This document shows positions 52,926-64,000 of a stretch of 64,000 nucleotides of DNA, one piece after another. How positions within the stretch are numbered: the first letter of the stretch is position 1; each line of letters begins with the position of its first letter. Location: the NCBI GenBank assembly GCA_029783825.1, contig JAREIK010002043.1:173933-237932 (forward strand), read 5' to 3'. Source of the stretch: Sapria himalayana (Eukaryota > Streptophyta > Magnoliopsida > Malpighiales > Rafflesiaceae). A model generated the notes under the pieces. It saw only the letters and a program-made list of their open reading frames with translations, had not been told where the DNA came from and ran no database searches. The position numbers and the translations under genes are program-made.

Positions 52926-53689
52926 TGATAATAGGTTTTTACATACCTATAATAGGCTAAAACTTTACCCAGATAATTCAAAGATACACAAACATATTCC
53001 CAGATATATAAAAATAGTTATTATAGACATGAACAAACACAAATTAAAGTTGATTGTCATACAGCTTCAATTAAAATTTAATTAAATAATTTAATATTTT
53101 TATATTAAATTTAATAACTATAAATGAAAATTTTAAATTAAACAAAAAAATTCATTTAATAACTTATTCTAATACAATATTTTAAATAACTAAAACTAAA
53201 AAATTACAAAAATTATATTACATCTTATTAATCAATGTATCTACCGACTATGCATAAAGTATAATCTATCAATGCATTGACGATGCTTTCTCTCGCTCTG
53301 CTCCTCCGATCACCAACTTTATGCTGTGAAAAAACTATCCGAGTAATAGTGCTTTATATCTGTTGAAAAATTTATTCACTTATACTAGCTTCGTATGGGA
53401 AAGAAAATGATACCACATTTGTAACAAATTTAAACCACTAAAACAAGTCAAAATAAATTAAAAAAAAACTATGTTTTGATAAATATATATTACTATAGTA
53501 AAAATGTACATATATACTAGCATTTCACTCATACTTATATTACTACAGTATTTGTACATATAAATTACAGTATTATGCATACAAATATACCGAGTACATA
53601 TATACTTAGTATATGTGTATATAAAATACTATAGAATTAATTGTACGTATATACTGACTATATACATATGTATATACCACATTTGTTGC

Positions 53690-54090
53690 CGTCTACTGCT
53701 CTCGTTGTCAATGCTACTCATGTCACTGCTTCCTCTACCATTGTGGCGACTATCGATGTTTCCACTATTGCTGGTGCTACCGCCGCTACCACCACTGTTG
53801 CTGCTACCACTACTGCCACTATAGCCATTGTAACTGCTACAGCTGCTGATGCCTCCACTGCCACTGATGCTGCCACTATGGCCACTGCTGCCTCTGCTAT
53901 AGCTACTGCCACTACTGCCTCAGTTGCTGCGACTACCACTGGTATCACCACCACTGCTGCCACTGCTATCGCTCTTCCTACTACTGACGCTACCGCCACT
54001 GCCACTGTCACCACTACCACTTCTGTCGCTGCTTCACCCACTACCATCACTACAGTTCTTTATGTGGCTACCACTCCTGTCGCTGCTAAT
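53690..54090. repeat. GCT/ACC trinucleotide tract 2
   Basis: The same kind of imperfect triplet repeat as at 52450, placed at the same position in the second 1.2-kb unit. The two tracts differ in length and exact order of triplets, as expected from slippage. Confidence 0.88.
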
Positions 54091-54849
54091 AATAGGCTTT
54101 TACATACCTATAATAGGCTAAAACTCTACCCAAAAAATTTAGAGAAACACAAACATATTCACAAGTATATATAAAAATAGTTACTATAGACAAGAACAAC
54201 CACAAATTAAAGTTAATTCTCATACAGTTTCAACAAAAATTTAATTAAATAATTTAATTTTTAAAAATTAAATTTAATAAAATCAGAAACTATAAATAAA
54301 AATTTTAAATTAAACAAAACAAAATAATTTGATGACTTATTCTAATATAAATTTTTAAATAACTAAGAAATAATAATAAAGTTATATTACATCTTATTAA
54401 TCAATATATCTACCGACAATGCATAAAGTATAATCTATTCATGCATTGACGTTACTTTAGCTCCCTCAGCTCCTCCAATCACCAACTCTTTGTTGCAAAA
54501 AAGATGTCTAGTTCATGGTGCATCATATTTGTTTCAATATCTTTTTACTTATACAAGCTTTGTATGAGAAACAACGCGGTATCATATATGTATGAAATTT
54601 AAATCACCCAATCAAATCAAAATAAATAAAAAAAGATATGTTTTGATAAATATATATTGATGTAGTAAATATGTACATATATACAAGCATTTCACTAGTA
54701 CATATATTACTATAGTATATTTACATATAACTATAGTATTATGTGTACATATATACTGAGTACATATATATACTCAGTATATATGTATATAAAGTACTAA
54801 AGTATTTTATGTACATATATACTGACTATATACGTACGTATATACCACA

Positions 54850-54990
54850 TTTGTTGCCATTGCTACTACTCTCGCTGTCACTGCCGCTCGTGCCGCTACT
54901 ACCGTTGCCGCTGTCGCTGCCGGTGCCGGTGCCACTTTCTTTGCCACCGCTGCCATCGTTACCATCACTGTCTCTGCTACCACTACTGAA
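54850..54990. repeat. GCT/ACC trinucleotide tract 3 (short)
   Basis: Third tract, about 140 bases, with CCGCTGTCGCTGCCGGTGCC. It holds the same position in the third unit. Confidence 0.85.
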
Positions 54991-55499
54991 AATAGGCTTT
55001 TATATACCTATAATAGGCTAAAACTCTACTTAAAAAATTAGGAGACAAAAATATATTCACAGATATATAGAAATAATTATTATAGACATGAACAAACACA
55101 AATTAAGTTGATTATCTTACAATTTCAAAAAAAAATCTAAAAGATGTCTAGCAATTATATTTAGAGATAAAGAGAGTGCAAAAATAAAATATTTTAAGAA
55201 TAATAAAGATAAGATAAGCTAGATATCTTTTTGATAAAGCTAAAATCAATAAATATTGGACCCAGTATTAGAATAACCGTGATAATGTCTGAATGCTTTA
55301 AATCAAGATTTTTTCTTTTGTCTCACATAATGTGTCCTGCAAAGATTCATAATTAGGTTACTCGGAAAAGCAAAGAACAAAACCAGAATAACAAAAATTG
55401 AAACCTGCAAAAAAATATCATAATTTTTTGTTGCACATAGAAAAGAATAAATAACAGTTCAGAAATAATTTTCATATTCAATCATCCTTATAATGTGTG

Positions 55500-55940
55500 G
55501 GGAATGCTAGCCTCTCCTATGAGGATTCAAAACTAGATCTTGGAATGCTATCTGTTCCGCCAATGTCGCTAACTTTGACTCCATATAGGACATCTGCTGT
55601 TGCATTACATTCTTAATTTCTTTCATCTCATGGTCCATTTCTTTAATTTCTTGCATTTCTTCAATCAAATTAGTATATTGCCCATCCTTTTGTTCTTTAA
55701 TTTCATATATTTCTTCCTTCAAATTAGATATTTGCTCATCCTTCTTTTTTATTTTGTCCATAACTATAATACATTCATTTGTTTCTAGTGCTTGTTATTC
55801 GACCGACTCATCTATCATTGCTGAGATAGATGAATTAGAAGCACAACTGCTACAACAAGATGCCACTCCCTTTAGAGCCAATTTCATACACTCACTACTT
55901 CTTTCGACCTCTACCATGACCACGTCCTTTAGGTGACATC
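55500..55940 (-). pseudogene. TNPA-like C-terminal coiled-coil remnant in B3
   Basis: A minus-strand frame of 84 codons (55507-55761) forms a charged coiled coil (EEIYEIKEQKDGQYTNLIEE, then KNVMQQQMSYMESKLATLAE) and ends in NPHRRG. Upstream on the same strand, interrupted by stops, the words KGRGHGRGRK are like the glycine/arginine-rich start of plant Ptta proteins. It lies downstream of tnp2 on the same strand, the usual CACTA order. The Ptta DNA-binding core itself was not seen, so the gene has an internal deletion. A homologous scrap is in B2 at 43740. Confidence 0.7.
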
Positions 55941-56084
55941 TACTGTACAAAATAATACATAGAACAAATATTAGATATATGATGAACAAGCATGCATTTT
56001 CGAATAAAACACACTGATAGATTTCAACAAAATATAAAAAGTCTTTGATAGTTTAAATTATAAAAATATTATAACAATTTAATT

Positions 56085-58925
56085 ATCAGCATCACTGTCA
56101 TCCTCCAATGGATCTTCTGATATTTCATCTGATTCTGAAGAAGTTCAAACTCATCTTCAGATAGAAATTGATAATCTTCAATTTCTATTATGCCACTATT
56201 TGAGTCTCATAAATTTTTAGGATCTTCATCCTACATTTACAGGCTCAATATTATTTATGTCATCTTCCTGGAATGCTGGTGTAATATCTAAGTCTTCACT
56301 TCTTTGTTACGATGTTGGTACTTCAAAGTTTGATCAGGCTTTGACTTTGCAAATCGCCCACCAATCACTCTTATTACGAGATAAACTCAGATATGTACAA
56401 TTAATATACTTGAGCAGCTTGAACTACCATAATAAATGGCTCATATTGATTATATGTGTGATTATGGTTAACATTCACTAACTTATAATCCGAATGAATC
56501 TTTGTACCCATATTTCATGTAGTATCAAACCACTCGCTCTTAAATAATACAATCCTATTATTTTCAATTCCAGGATACTCCTACTCAATATCTTTTTTGA
56601 GTTGATCATAATAATCAATTTCATCTGCACTATAACATGAGCCTTTAATGCATACACTGCTATTCATTACTGTTTTAGAATAACATTGGCCTGATTGTGT
56701 GAAATTTATATCCATTAACAAAATACCAAAGATAGGTTGTCACATATCTAAACGGGTCTTTACTTAGATTCTGAATGAAAATATTTGAATATCCATTTGA
56801 AGGAACAATTGCATGTGACATAAATTAAAAAAATGATATTAACAAATTAAGATACTAATAAATTAAATAATTCAAAAATTTAAAACTTAATAATTCTCAC
56901 ATAATTTTTTAACATATAACAAATTCGCAAATTTTGTTTCTAGCATATAATCAACAGCATTGCTGAAAATTACTAGCTGCTTATATTTTAACTTCTCAAC
57001 ATAAATACAGTACAAATATAAAAAGAAAGAGAAGGATGTATATCAATTTTTAATAATTCCTATTAAAGATAAAATTAAACTATAATTAAACCTGCAACCA
57101 TTTTTGGTATACATACTCAATATATGATGCAACCTCTTTACAATTAAGTAAAACGTAGCTCCAGGTTGCTTTGTACTTTTCATCTATCATACATCTTTTC
57201 ATTGCTCTTCCAAATATTCTTCTAGGGTGCTTGAAGATAGATAGTTTGTCCACAGAATCATCTTTTACCATCATATGATCTTCATCATTTCATGGTACAT
57301 TTCTATTCTTTGTATAGACATGGTCCTCAAAATAATAAGAACAAAATGATGATGCTTCTTCTACTAAATATGCATTGCAAATTGAACCTTCAACTTTTGC
57401 CTTGTTTCTAAAATTCAATTTCAACTTACAAAGATACATACAATCATAATGTTAGGTTTCAATTAGATTAAATTACTATATTACTTTTTGTACGAAATAA
57501 TATAACACAGAAAATTATATGTATTTAACTCTAAAAAAGATACATCCACCTGAATTGCACTGGCCCTGCAATCCTTGCTTCATATACCAAATGGATTGGA
57601 AAATGCTCCATTGAGTCAAAAAAAACTTGGTGGGAATATCAGTTCAAGCTTAAAAATAATAAGTTGCCTGTTATTCTCCAGCCTCAACATATTATCTATT
57701 TTGATTGTGGTTGTAGTTAGCTGTTTGAAAACCAAACTAAGTTCTGTAAGGACCTTCCAAACACTTAGGGGAAGTATTTCACGGAATGAAATTGGTATTA
57801 ATCTTTGCATAAATACATGACAGTCATGACTTTTCATTCCAAATAAATTAAGATTCTTCTTATCCATGCATCTACCCATATTTGACACGTATCCATCAGA
57901 GAATTTCAAATTTTTAACACATTCACACAATATTTGTCTTGCCTTCCTATCAAGTGTGTAGCAAGATTTAGTGAATTTTTCTATTTCCTCATTTCGTTTC
58001 AATTCAGGATGTCGACAGTAATCATTCAGCTCTTATCTTGATTTTAAAGTGTCTTTTTTTTTCATCTACATTAAGGATAGTGTTGATAACATATTCAAAC
58101 ATATTATTTTTCAATATGCATTACATCTAAGTTATGATGAATTAAATTGGACTTCCAATAGGGCAAGTCCCAAAATATTCTATGCTTTCTCCAGCCAAAT
58201 AATTTATCTATTCGGCCATTACTTCTAGTAGCGTCTTTTTAGGTTACCTTCTTCCAACCCAAACTCTGAATCTTTGTCATAATATCATCTCCTTCATCAC
58301 AGTTTTAATTTTCAAAATGTAGTTTTATTTCTTCGAAATTGATGATTCTTAAGTATAAACTTAAATAGTTATCAAACTATGACTATTTGCCACTAAATTT
58401 TAGGTAAATGAATTAGAATTTGTCATGCAATACGGGCTTGCGAATCATTCTGTAGTTCTTCAGCCAGACAACTTTGAAAATGCAGGAAAGCTACTTACCA
58501 TCCACATAAGGGCTGCTCGCATAATGAAATTTTTCTTCTTTTACATATCATATGTATTCACGCCAATATGCCACAAATGATTTAACTCTGCAATAAGAAG
58601 CTGTAAGAAAACATCCAGCATTTCTTTTGGATTTTTGGCCTTGGAACCAATATTGACAAAAACAAATATTGCTCATTCATACACTACCACGAAATAAAGT
58701 TATAAGGTGTCACAATCACTGGCCATGTTGAATACTGTTGTCCAAATTGCCCAAATGGCTGAAATCTATCAGTGTAAAGACCGAATCTCACATTTCGACT
58801 TTCTGCTGCAAAATATTTATGTATATAATTAAAATGTTTCCAAGCAAGTGAATCTGATGGATGACGCATTACCCCTTCATGAACCTCATGCTCAGAATGT
58901 CACCTTATATCATTTTCTATTGCAT
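56085..58925 (-). pseudogene. tnp2: Decayed Tnp2-type CACTA transposase
   Basis: The minus strand follows plant Tnp2 proteins in order. 58925-58684: VMRHPSDSLAWKHF, ESRNVRFGLYTDRFQPFG, STWPVIVTPYN. 58560-58440: GVNTYD, MRAALMWMVSSFPAFSKLSG. 58200-58115: WRKHRIFWDLPYWKSN, HNLDVMHIEK. 58002-57616: SDGYVSNMGRC, FGMKSHDCHVFMQRLIPI, VWKVLTELSL (DUF4218-like). 57600-57540: FDSMEHFPIHLVYEA, GPVQFRWMY. 57430-57086: KVEGSI, DKLSIFKHPRRIFGRAMKR, YVLLNCKEV. 56720-56400: SGQCYSKTVMNSS, IVLFKSEWFDTT, KIHSDYKLVNVNHN (DUF4216-like). An acidic tail runs to about 56085. The N-terminal part with the TAD is missing, and many stops and frameshifts break the frame, so no active transposase can be made. Confidence 0.9.
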
Positions 58926-59620
58926 TTGATGCATATAGTCTTTATAATCGAGGAATTAATGGAAAATAATTCATCTTCATTAATTGTTTAATTCATATAA
59001 ATTTTAGTAGGAGCAAATATCTATGTATTTATTTATAAATATTAATTTATTTTCTTTTAATTTTATTAAAAAATTATATTTTTTATTATATTTCAAGATT
59101 TTCAAAATTTGTATTATTTATTTTTTAAAAAGTTTCCTATAATCAGAATTTTTTTTACTTATAACTATATTAATTTTTATTAGTTTATTCATCAATTCAG
59201 ATATTTTTGAAAATATTTTCTAATTTATTATACAATAAATTAATTTACATTTATATTTTTAGAAATGTTAATATATGTTAATTTAATTTTTAAAATATCA
59301 AAAAAAATTATTATACTTATTGAATTTATTATTTAATATTACTTTAATACAAATTTTTAAGTTTCTTAATTTAAAATTTTAGAAATTTTTTTTGTATAAT
59401 TTTTATAAAAATTAATACATCATAAAAATAGTTATTTTAGACCTTACTAATATAATTTTTTTTATATTTTTTAAATTATATATTTATAATATAATTTTTT
59501 TATGATTTTATCAGGAGAATATATCTTTCAAGGATTGCTCATCTATAGACCATTAACATACATTTAATAAACAAAATTAAATAAGATATTAAAACTAATA
59601 ATAAATTAAAAAAAATAACT
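58926..59620. other. AT-rich stretch between tnp2 and the right end of B3
   Basis: Very AT-rich and without coding. It contains the conserved family block at 59506-59560 (GGAGAATATATCTTTCAAGG, then ATTGCTCATCTATAGACCAT), also found in B1 and B2. Confidence 0.6.
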
Positions 59621-60614
59621 AAAAATTAGTTGGGGAAATTATGTCGCTAAATCCGAGCTAAAATACGGAATTTATTAGCTAGAGAAAATCCTCACTATAT
59701 TATGGATTTTATTAGCTAGAGAAACTCCATCACTAAATTCGTCGCTAAATTATAAATTTTATTTGCTAGAGAAATTCCGTCGCTAAATCCATCACTAAAT
59801 TAAGGAATTGATTATCTAGGAAAAATCTGTCGCTAAATCAATCACTAAATTATGGATTTTATTAGCTAGGGAAATTCGGTTGCTAAATCTCTAGCTAAAT
59901 CACGGATTTTATTAGCTAGAAAAAATCCATCGCTAAAACCGTCGCTAAATTATAGATTTTATTAGCTAGAAAAAATCTGTCGCTAAATCCGTAGCTAAAT
60001 TATGGATTTTATTATCTAGGGAAAATACGTCGCTAATTTCGTAGCTAAATCCATCAATAAATTAAGGATTATATTTGCTAGGATAATTTTGTCGCTAAAT
60101 CCGTTGCTAAATTAAGGATTTTATTTGCTAGAGAAATTTCATCGCTAAATCCATCTCTAATTTATGAATTTTATTAGCTAGGAAAATTTTGTTGCTTAAT
60201 CCATAGCTAAATCCGTATTTTATTAGCTAGAGAAAATCTGTCACTAAATTCATTGCTAAGTTCAGGCTTTTTATTAGCATGAGATATTTCGTCGCTAAAT
60301 GTGTCGCTAAGTTTCTCGCTTTTCTTCAGCGAAACTTATAAAAATTTTTCGTCGCTAATTCATCGCTAAGATCCCTGCTTTTCTTGAGCGGAATTTATGA
60401 AAATTTTTCGTTGCTAATCTGTAGCTAAATCCGTAGCAAAATTTCCCACTTTTCTTGTGGAATTTACAAAAAATCTTCTGTCGCTAATCCGTTGCTATTT
60501 TTTTTCAAAGAAAAATCATAAAATCCTTGCTTTCCCTAGCATATCCCCCGCAATTTAGCTAGGGATATATTTCTAGCTAAAATTTCCTAGCTAAATCAAT
60601 ATTTTCTTGTAGTG
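59620..60614. repeat. Subterminal repeats at the right end of B3
   Basis: The longest and most regular such array in the window: about fifteen units of roughly 60 bases with ATTTTATTAGCTAGGGAAA, then TCCGTCGCTAAATCCGT and AGCTAAATTATGG, up to the terminal TTTTCTTGTAGTG. Confidence 0.92.
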
Positions 60615-62139
60615 TAATATTTTAAGAAAACTAAAATGATAAAAATGGATGAAAATAAATATAAAAAAAAGTGACAAAAATTAAAAAGTAAAATATAATT
60701 ATAAAATCTTATTAATTAAAATTTTAAAAATTAAAAACAATTTTATTTAACAATAAATGATATTATTTCATAAATAACAAAATTTAAGGTTAATATTTAT
60801 AGAAATTTATTAATTAATGAAATTAATTTCAGAAATAAAAAAAGTTATTAATGACAATAAAAATGAAGAAAAAAAATATTACTAATATCCATGAAAACTA
60901 ATAATTGGTAATTAAATTTTCATATTATTTCATTAACATATTATTTAATATAACCATAAATAAATTATATAAATGCATAACTATACAAAAATTTTAACAT
61001 TTCATATTATTTATTGTTTGTGGATAAATTTATAATATTATTTCATAAATAAAAAAATAATAATATGATATTATAAAAAAGTATTTCATATATATATATT
61101 GGTGTTAAATTTTTAAGAATTTATATTATTTTTTATGAATATAATATGAATATAATATGAAATAATATTAAAGACAAAATTTCATATTATTTAATTTAAT
61201 TTATAATTTATAAAATTCAAAAAATTACTTAAAGTAAGAAGATCATTAAAAAAAGTTATATTTATTATTTTAATAAAATGAAATATTAAAAGCTAATAAA
61301 AAAAATCTTACTCAATTGTTTAATATTTATCAATTAAAATTTCATTAGGACAAAAAATAAAACTTGAATTCAATTAAACTTAGGGGAAAATTTAATTTTT
61401 TTTAGAACACAAAATATAATTAGTAATATTTTAAATAACTCTTTTTAAACCCTAAAAAAATCTTTAAAGTATTTTTTAATAACAACATGGAGATATTTTT
61501 TTCATCATACAATTTTTTTTGATCTAATTAAAATATCTATGTATTTATCTTTAAATATTAATTTATTTTTTATATTTTATAAAGAATTTGAAATTTTATT
61601 TTATAATTCAAAAATTTCAAATCTATTAGTAATTATTTTTTTAATGTTTTATATAATTATAAAAATATTTTTTTGTACTTTAAATAATATAAATAATTAC
61701 TTGTTTATTCGTTAATTCAAATATTTTTGTAAATATTTTTTATTTAATGATATAACTAATTATTTTTGCTTTTTACTAGAAGAAATTTTTATGTATGTTC
61801 ATTATTTATTAAAATATCTTTAAAATGATTATAATTATAGAATTAATTATTTAATATTTTTTACAACAAATATTTTAATTTCATTATTAAAAATCTTAAA
61901 AAAAATTTTTGCATTTATATTTTTTAAATTTTTATAATCATTAAAATTGTTATTTTGGTCTTTACTAATATTAATTTTTATTCATATTTATATATTATTG
62001 AAATTATTTATTTATAATATTATATTGTAATAATTATATGAGGAGAATGTGTCTTTAAAGGATCCATCATCCATAGATCATGAAAAACTTTTAATTTTTA
62101 AAATTACATCAAATATTAAAATAAATAATCTAAAAAAAA
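60615..62139. other. AT-rich right interior of B2
   Basis: Very AT-rich, non-coding. It resembles the interior of B1 in composition and in the conserved block at 62034-62085 (GAGGAGAATGTGTCTTTAAA, then GGATCCATCATCCATAGATC). Confidence 0.6.
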
Positions 62140-62566
62140 TATAAATCAGTATAGATTAGCATTGGAAATAATCCAGAGCAAAAATAGATAGGGAAAATTC
62201 CATAGCTAAATGCATATATTTTGTGAAAATTTTCATTTATGAACTAATAGCTTACAATTAATAAATAATCATAAAAAAAATTTTAGATAATTATTTATCG
62301 ACAGCTTTTGTCTCAATCTAATTAGCTAGAAAAAATCAATCACTAAATTTGTTGCTAAAAATGGTATCATTATTTGCACAAAAATCTAAGATAATATTAG
62401 GCAAAGACATTTTCAATCAAAAATTTCTATCTCTAGTCCATCACAAATTTGTATTACAATGTAAAATATGACATCTCATGCTATTAACTAGCTAATCCCT
62501 CGCAAATTAGCTAGGATAAATTTTCCTAGCTAATTTTCATAGCATAACAAACATTTTCTTGTAGTG
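62140..62566. repeat. Subterminal repeats at the right end of B2
   Basis: Family B words (TAGATAGGGAAAATTCC, ATTAGCTAGAAAAAATC, ATCCCTCGCAAATTAGC) lead to the terminal TTTTCTTGTAGTG. They are more diverged than those of B3. Confidence 0.85.
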
Positions 62567-63759
62567 AGATAGATCGACATATTGATAGATAGATAAATAT
62601 AAATAGACAAATATATAGACAGATGGATAGATAGATAGATAGACAAGTAGATAGATAGATATATATAGAAATAGATAGGTATATAGATAGATAGACAGAT
62701 AGATAAATATATAGATCGATAGACATATAAATAGAAAGAAAGAAATCCATATAGATAGACATATATATAGATAAAAAGAAACATAGATAGATAGATAGAC
62801 ATACAGTTAGATAGATAGATAGATATATTGTTGGATAAATATTTAGATAAATATATACACAAATAAATAGACAAATAGATAGATATACATATAGATAAGA
62901 CAAACATACAGATGGATACACAAATAGATTGAATGACTGGCAGATAGACAAATAGGCAATAATATAGATCGATAGACATATAGATTGACAAACATTTAAA
63001 TAAACATATTTACAGATAGATAGATAGACAGACAGACAGACAAATAGATAGATAGATAAATATTAGATAGATAGATAAACAGAAACACAGATTTAGACAG
63101 ACAGATAGTTAGATAGATAGATAGATAAATAGATAGATAGATAGACATATCCATAGAAAGATAGATATATAGACATATAGATAGAATGATAGTTAAACAA
63201 ATAGACACACAGATAAACATACAAATATATAGATAGATAGACAGATAGATAAATTGTTAGAAAGAAAGAAAGATAGATAGATAGATAGGCAGATAGAAAG
63301 ATAGATAGATAGACATATATAAAGACATATAGAAATACAAATAAACAGATGGATAAACAAATAATTAGACAAATAGATAGATAGATAGGTAGATAGATAG
63401 ACAAATACATAGATAGATAGATAGATAGACCAACAGATAGATAGATTGAATGATAGGCAGATATATCAATAGATAGATTGATATATTGATATATAGATTG
63501 ATAGACAAATTTATAGAAAGATTGATATACAGAATGATGGATAGATTGATAGATTGATTGATAAATAGATAGATAGATAAATAAATTGAATGACAGATTG
63601 ATAGCCAGAAAGATAGATAAATAGATAGACAGATAGATAGAGAAATAGATAGATATATAAATAGATAGATAAATTGACATATATATAGAAATATTATTAG
63701 ATAGTAAGATAGATAGATAGACATATAGTAAGATTGATAGAAACCTATACTAATAGATA
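62567..63759. repeat. Degenerate GATA satellite, block 4
   Basis: Same GATA-oriented satellite, starting directly at the end of B2 and ending at the next family A element. Confidence 0.95.
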
Positions 63760-64000
63760 CACTACTAAAAATCACCGTATTACAGACCAAATATTTGGTC
63801 TGTAATTCGGTGTTTTTTGGTCGGTAAACTAATTTGCGACCATTTACCGACCCAAAAAATTAGTCACAATTTTGTTCGTCACTAAATTTTTTACCGACGA
63901 AAAAACTATATGTCGGTAAATTACCGACCTTTTACCGATCCTCTACTGACAATAATTTACCGACTAAATTCTGACAATTTACCGACCGACTAAATAATGT
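63760..64000. mobile_element. Left end of a second family A CACTA element, cut by the window end
   Basis: Starts CACTACTAAAAATCACC, preceded by ATA, directly in the GATA satellite. It matches the right end of the 5199-12058 element read inward and continues with ACCGACCAAA-like subterminal repeats (TTTACCGACGAAAAAACT, TTACCGACCTTTTACCGA). The remainder lies outside the window. Confidence 0.88.
63773..63812. repeat. 40-bp palindrome beside the family A terminus
   Basis: CACCGTATTACAGACCAAAT is followed without spacer by ATTTGGTCTGTAATTCGGTG; the two halves are reverse complements apart from one base. It starts 13 bases inside the end of the element and carries the ACCAAA/TTTGGT core of the subterminal repeats. 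Confidence 0.92.

Larger units (their letters stand above)
51835..55150. repeat. 1.2-kb internal unit of B3, three tandem copies
   Basis: The landmark CATCTTATTNATCAATGTAT, followed by CTACC and TGCATAAAGTATAAT, stands at 51995, 53221 and 54390, giving periods of 1226 and 1169 bases. In order, each unit has this core, a TGTACATATATAC region, a trinucleotide tract, TTTTACATACCTATAATAGG with CTAAAACT, and a GAACAAACACAAATTAA stretch. B1 has a single unit, so the triplication happened in the B3 lineage. Nothing in it codes for a recognisable protein. Confidence 0.9.
51345..60614 (-). mobile_element. CACTA transposon, family B copy B3 (inner, with tnp2)
   Basis: Both ends are intact: CACTACAAGAAAAATC at the left and, read inward, CACTACAAGAAAATATT at the right, a 13-14-base terminal inverted repeat. 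Rich TAGCTAGGGA / GTCGCTAAAT subterminal arrays follow on both sides. Inside, from left to right, are a 1.2-kb unit present three times, a TNPA-like coiled-coil remnant and a decayed tnp2, both on the minus strand. Length is 9.27 kb. It sits inside copy B2. This is the most complete element in the window, yet its genes are dead. Confidence 0.93.
43211..62566 (-). mobile_element. CACTA transposon, family B copy B2 (outer, gene-capturing)
   Basis: The right end read inward is CACTACAAGAAAATGTTTG. The left end is more degraded, CACTAAATTAAAAAGC, and is followed by family B subterminal repeats. The flanking triplets are ACA and AGA, an imperfect duplication. Between 51345 and 60614 the element is split by copy B3; without B3 it measures about 10.1 kb. 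It keeps a scrap of the TNPA-like gene near its left end but no tnp2. Instead it contains fragments of at least two host genes in opposite orientations and a third unknown one, so it is a Pack-CACTA-type element. The left boundary is the less certain one. Confidence 0.8.

Noticed and set aside
52582..53085. Ala/Thr-rich open frames of up to 177 codons on both strands (also at 53641-54174)
   Set aside because: They arise from the triplet repeat tracts, are open on both strands at once and continue into AT-rich sequence without motifs.
55600..55936. Two + strand open frames of about 60 codons
   Set aside because: They are antisense to the coiled-coil TNPA-like remnant.

Overview
The window is nuclear DNA from a flowering plant and is almost entirely repetitive. 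The plant assignment rests on three CACTA (En/Spm) transposon copies and one partial copy. These carry plant-type Tnp2 (with DUF4218/DUF4216-like parts), a transposase-associated domain (TAD) and a Ptta/En_Spm (TNPA-like) protein, together with fragments that read as plant topoisomerase II and tripeptidyl peptidase II. The species cannot be named from the sequence. No intact host gene, tRNA, rRNA or CRISPR array was seen. Base composition is very AT-rich.

Layout: about 27 kb is a degenerate tetranucleotide satellite (GATA with GACA, GATT and AATA variants) in four blocks: 1-5198, 12059-23949, 33452-43210 and 62567-63759. Only the first ~985 bases have the TATC orientation; everything after has GATA on the + strand. 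The blocks are separated by CACTA elements, so this looks like one long satellite array split by transposon insertions. Block 3 also contains an exact-period 588-bp triplication (39605-41368) and two non-satellite islands.

Two CACTA families are present. Family A (5199-12058, plus a left end at 63760-64000) has ACCGACCAAA-like subterminal repeats and a decayed multi-exon TAD+Ptta gene at 9075-11261. Family B has TAGCTAGGGA / GTCGCTAAAT subterminal repeats and three copies: B1 (23950-33451, with ATA target-site duplications), B2 (43211-62566) and B3 (51345-60614), which sits inside B2. B3 carries a decayed tnp2 (56085-58925) and a coiled-coil TNPA-like remnant (55500-55940), plus a 1.2-kb unit present three times in tandem. 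B1 is in the opposite orientation and has one copy of that unit, a Copia RNase H fragment and a 0.5-kb AT repeat shared with family A.

The most interesting cargo is in B2, a gene-capturing (Pack-CACTA-like) element. It holds a topoisomerase II fragment (44638-45590, +), a tripeptidyl peptidase II fragment that keeps its introns (46033-46810, -) and a third, unidentified set of exon-like pieces (49950-51120, -). All are pseudogenised. B2 has lost any visible tnp2, so if it moved recently it would have depended on a transposase made elsewhere.
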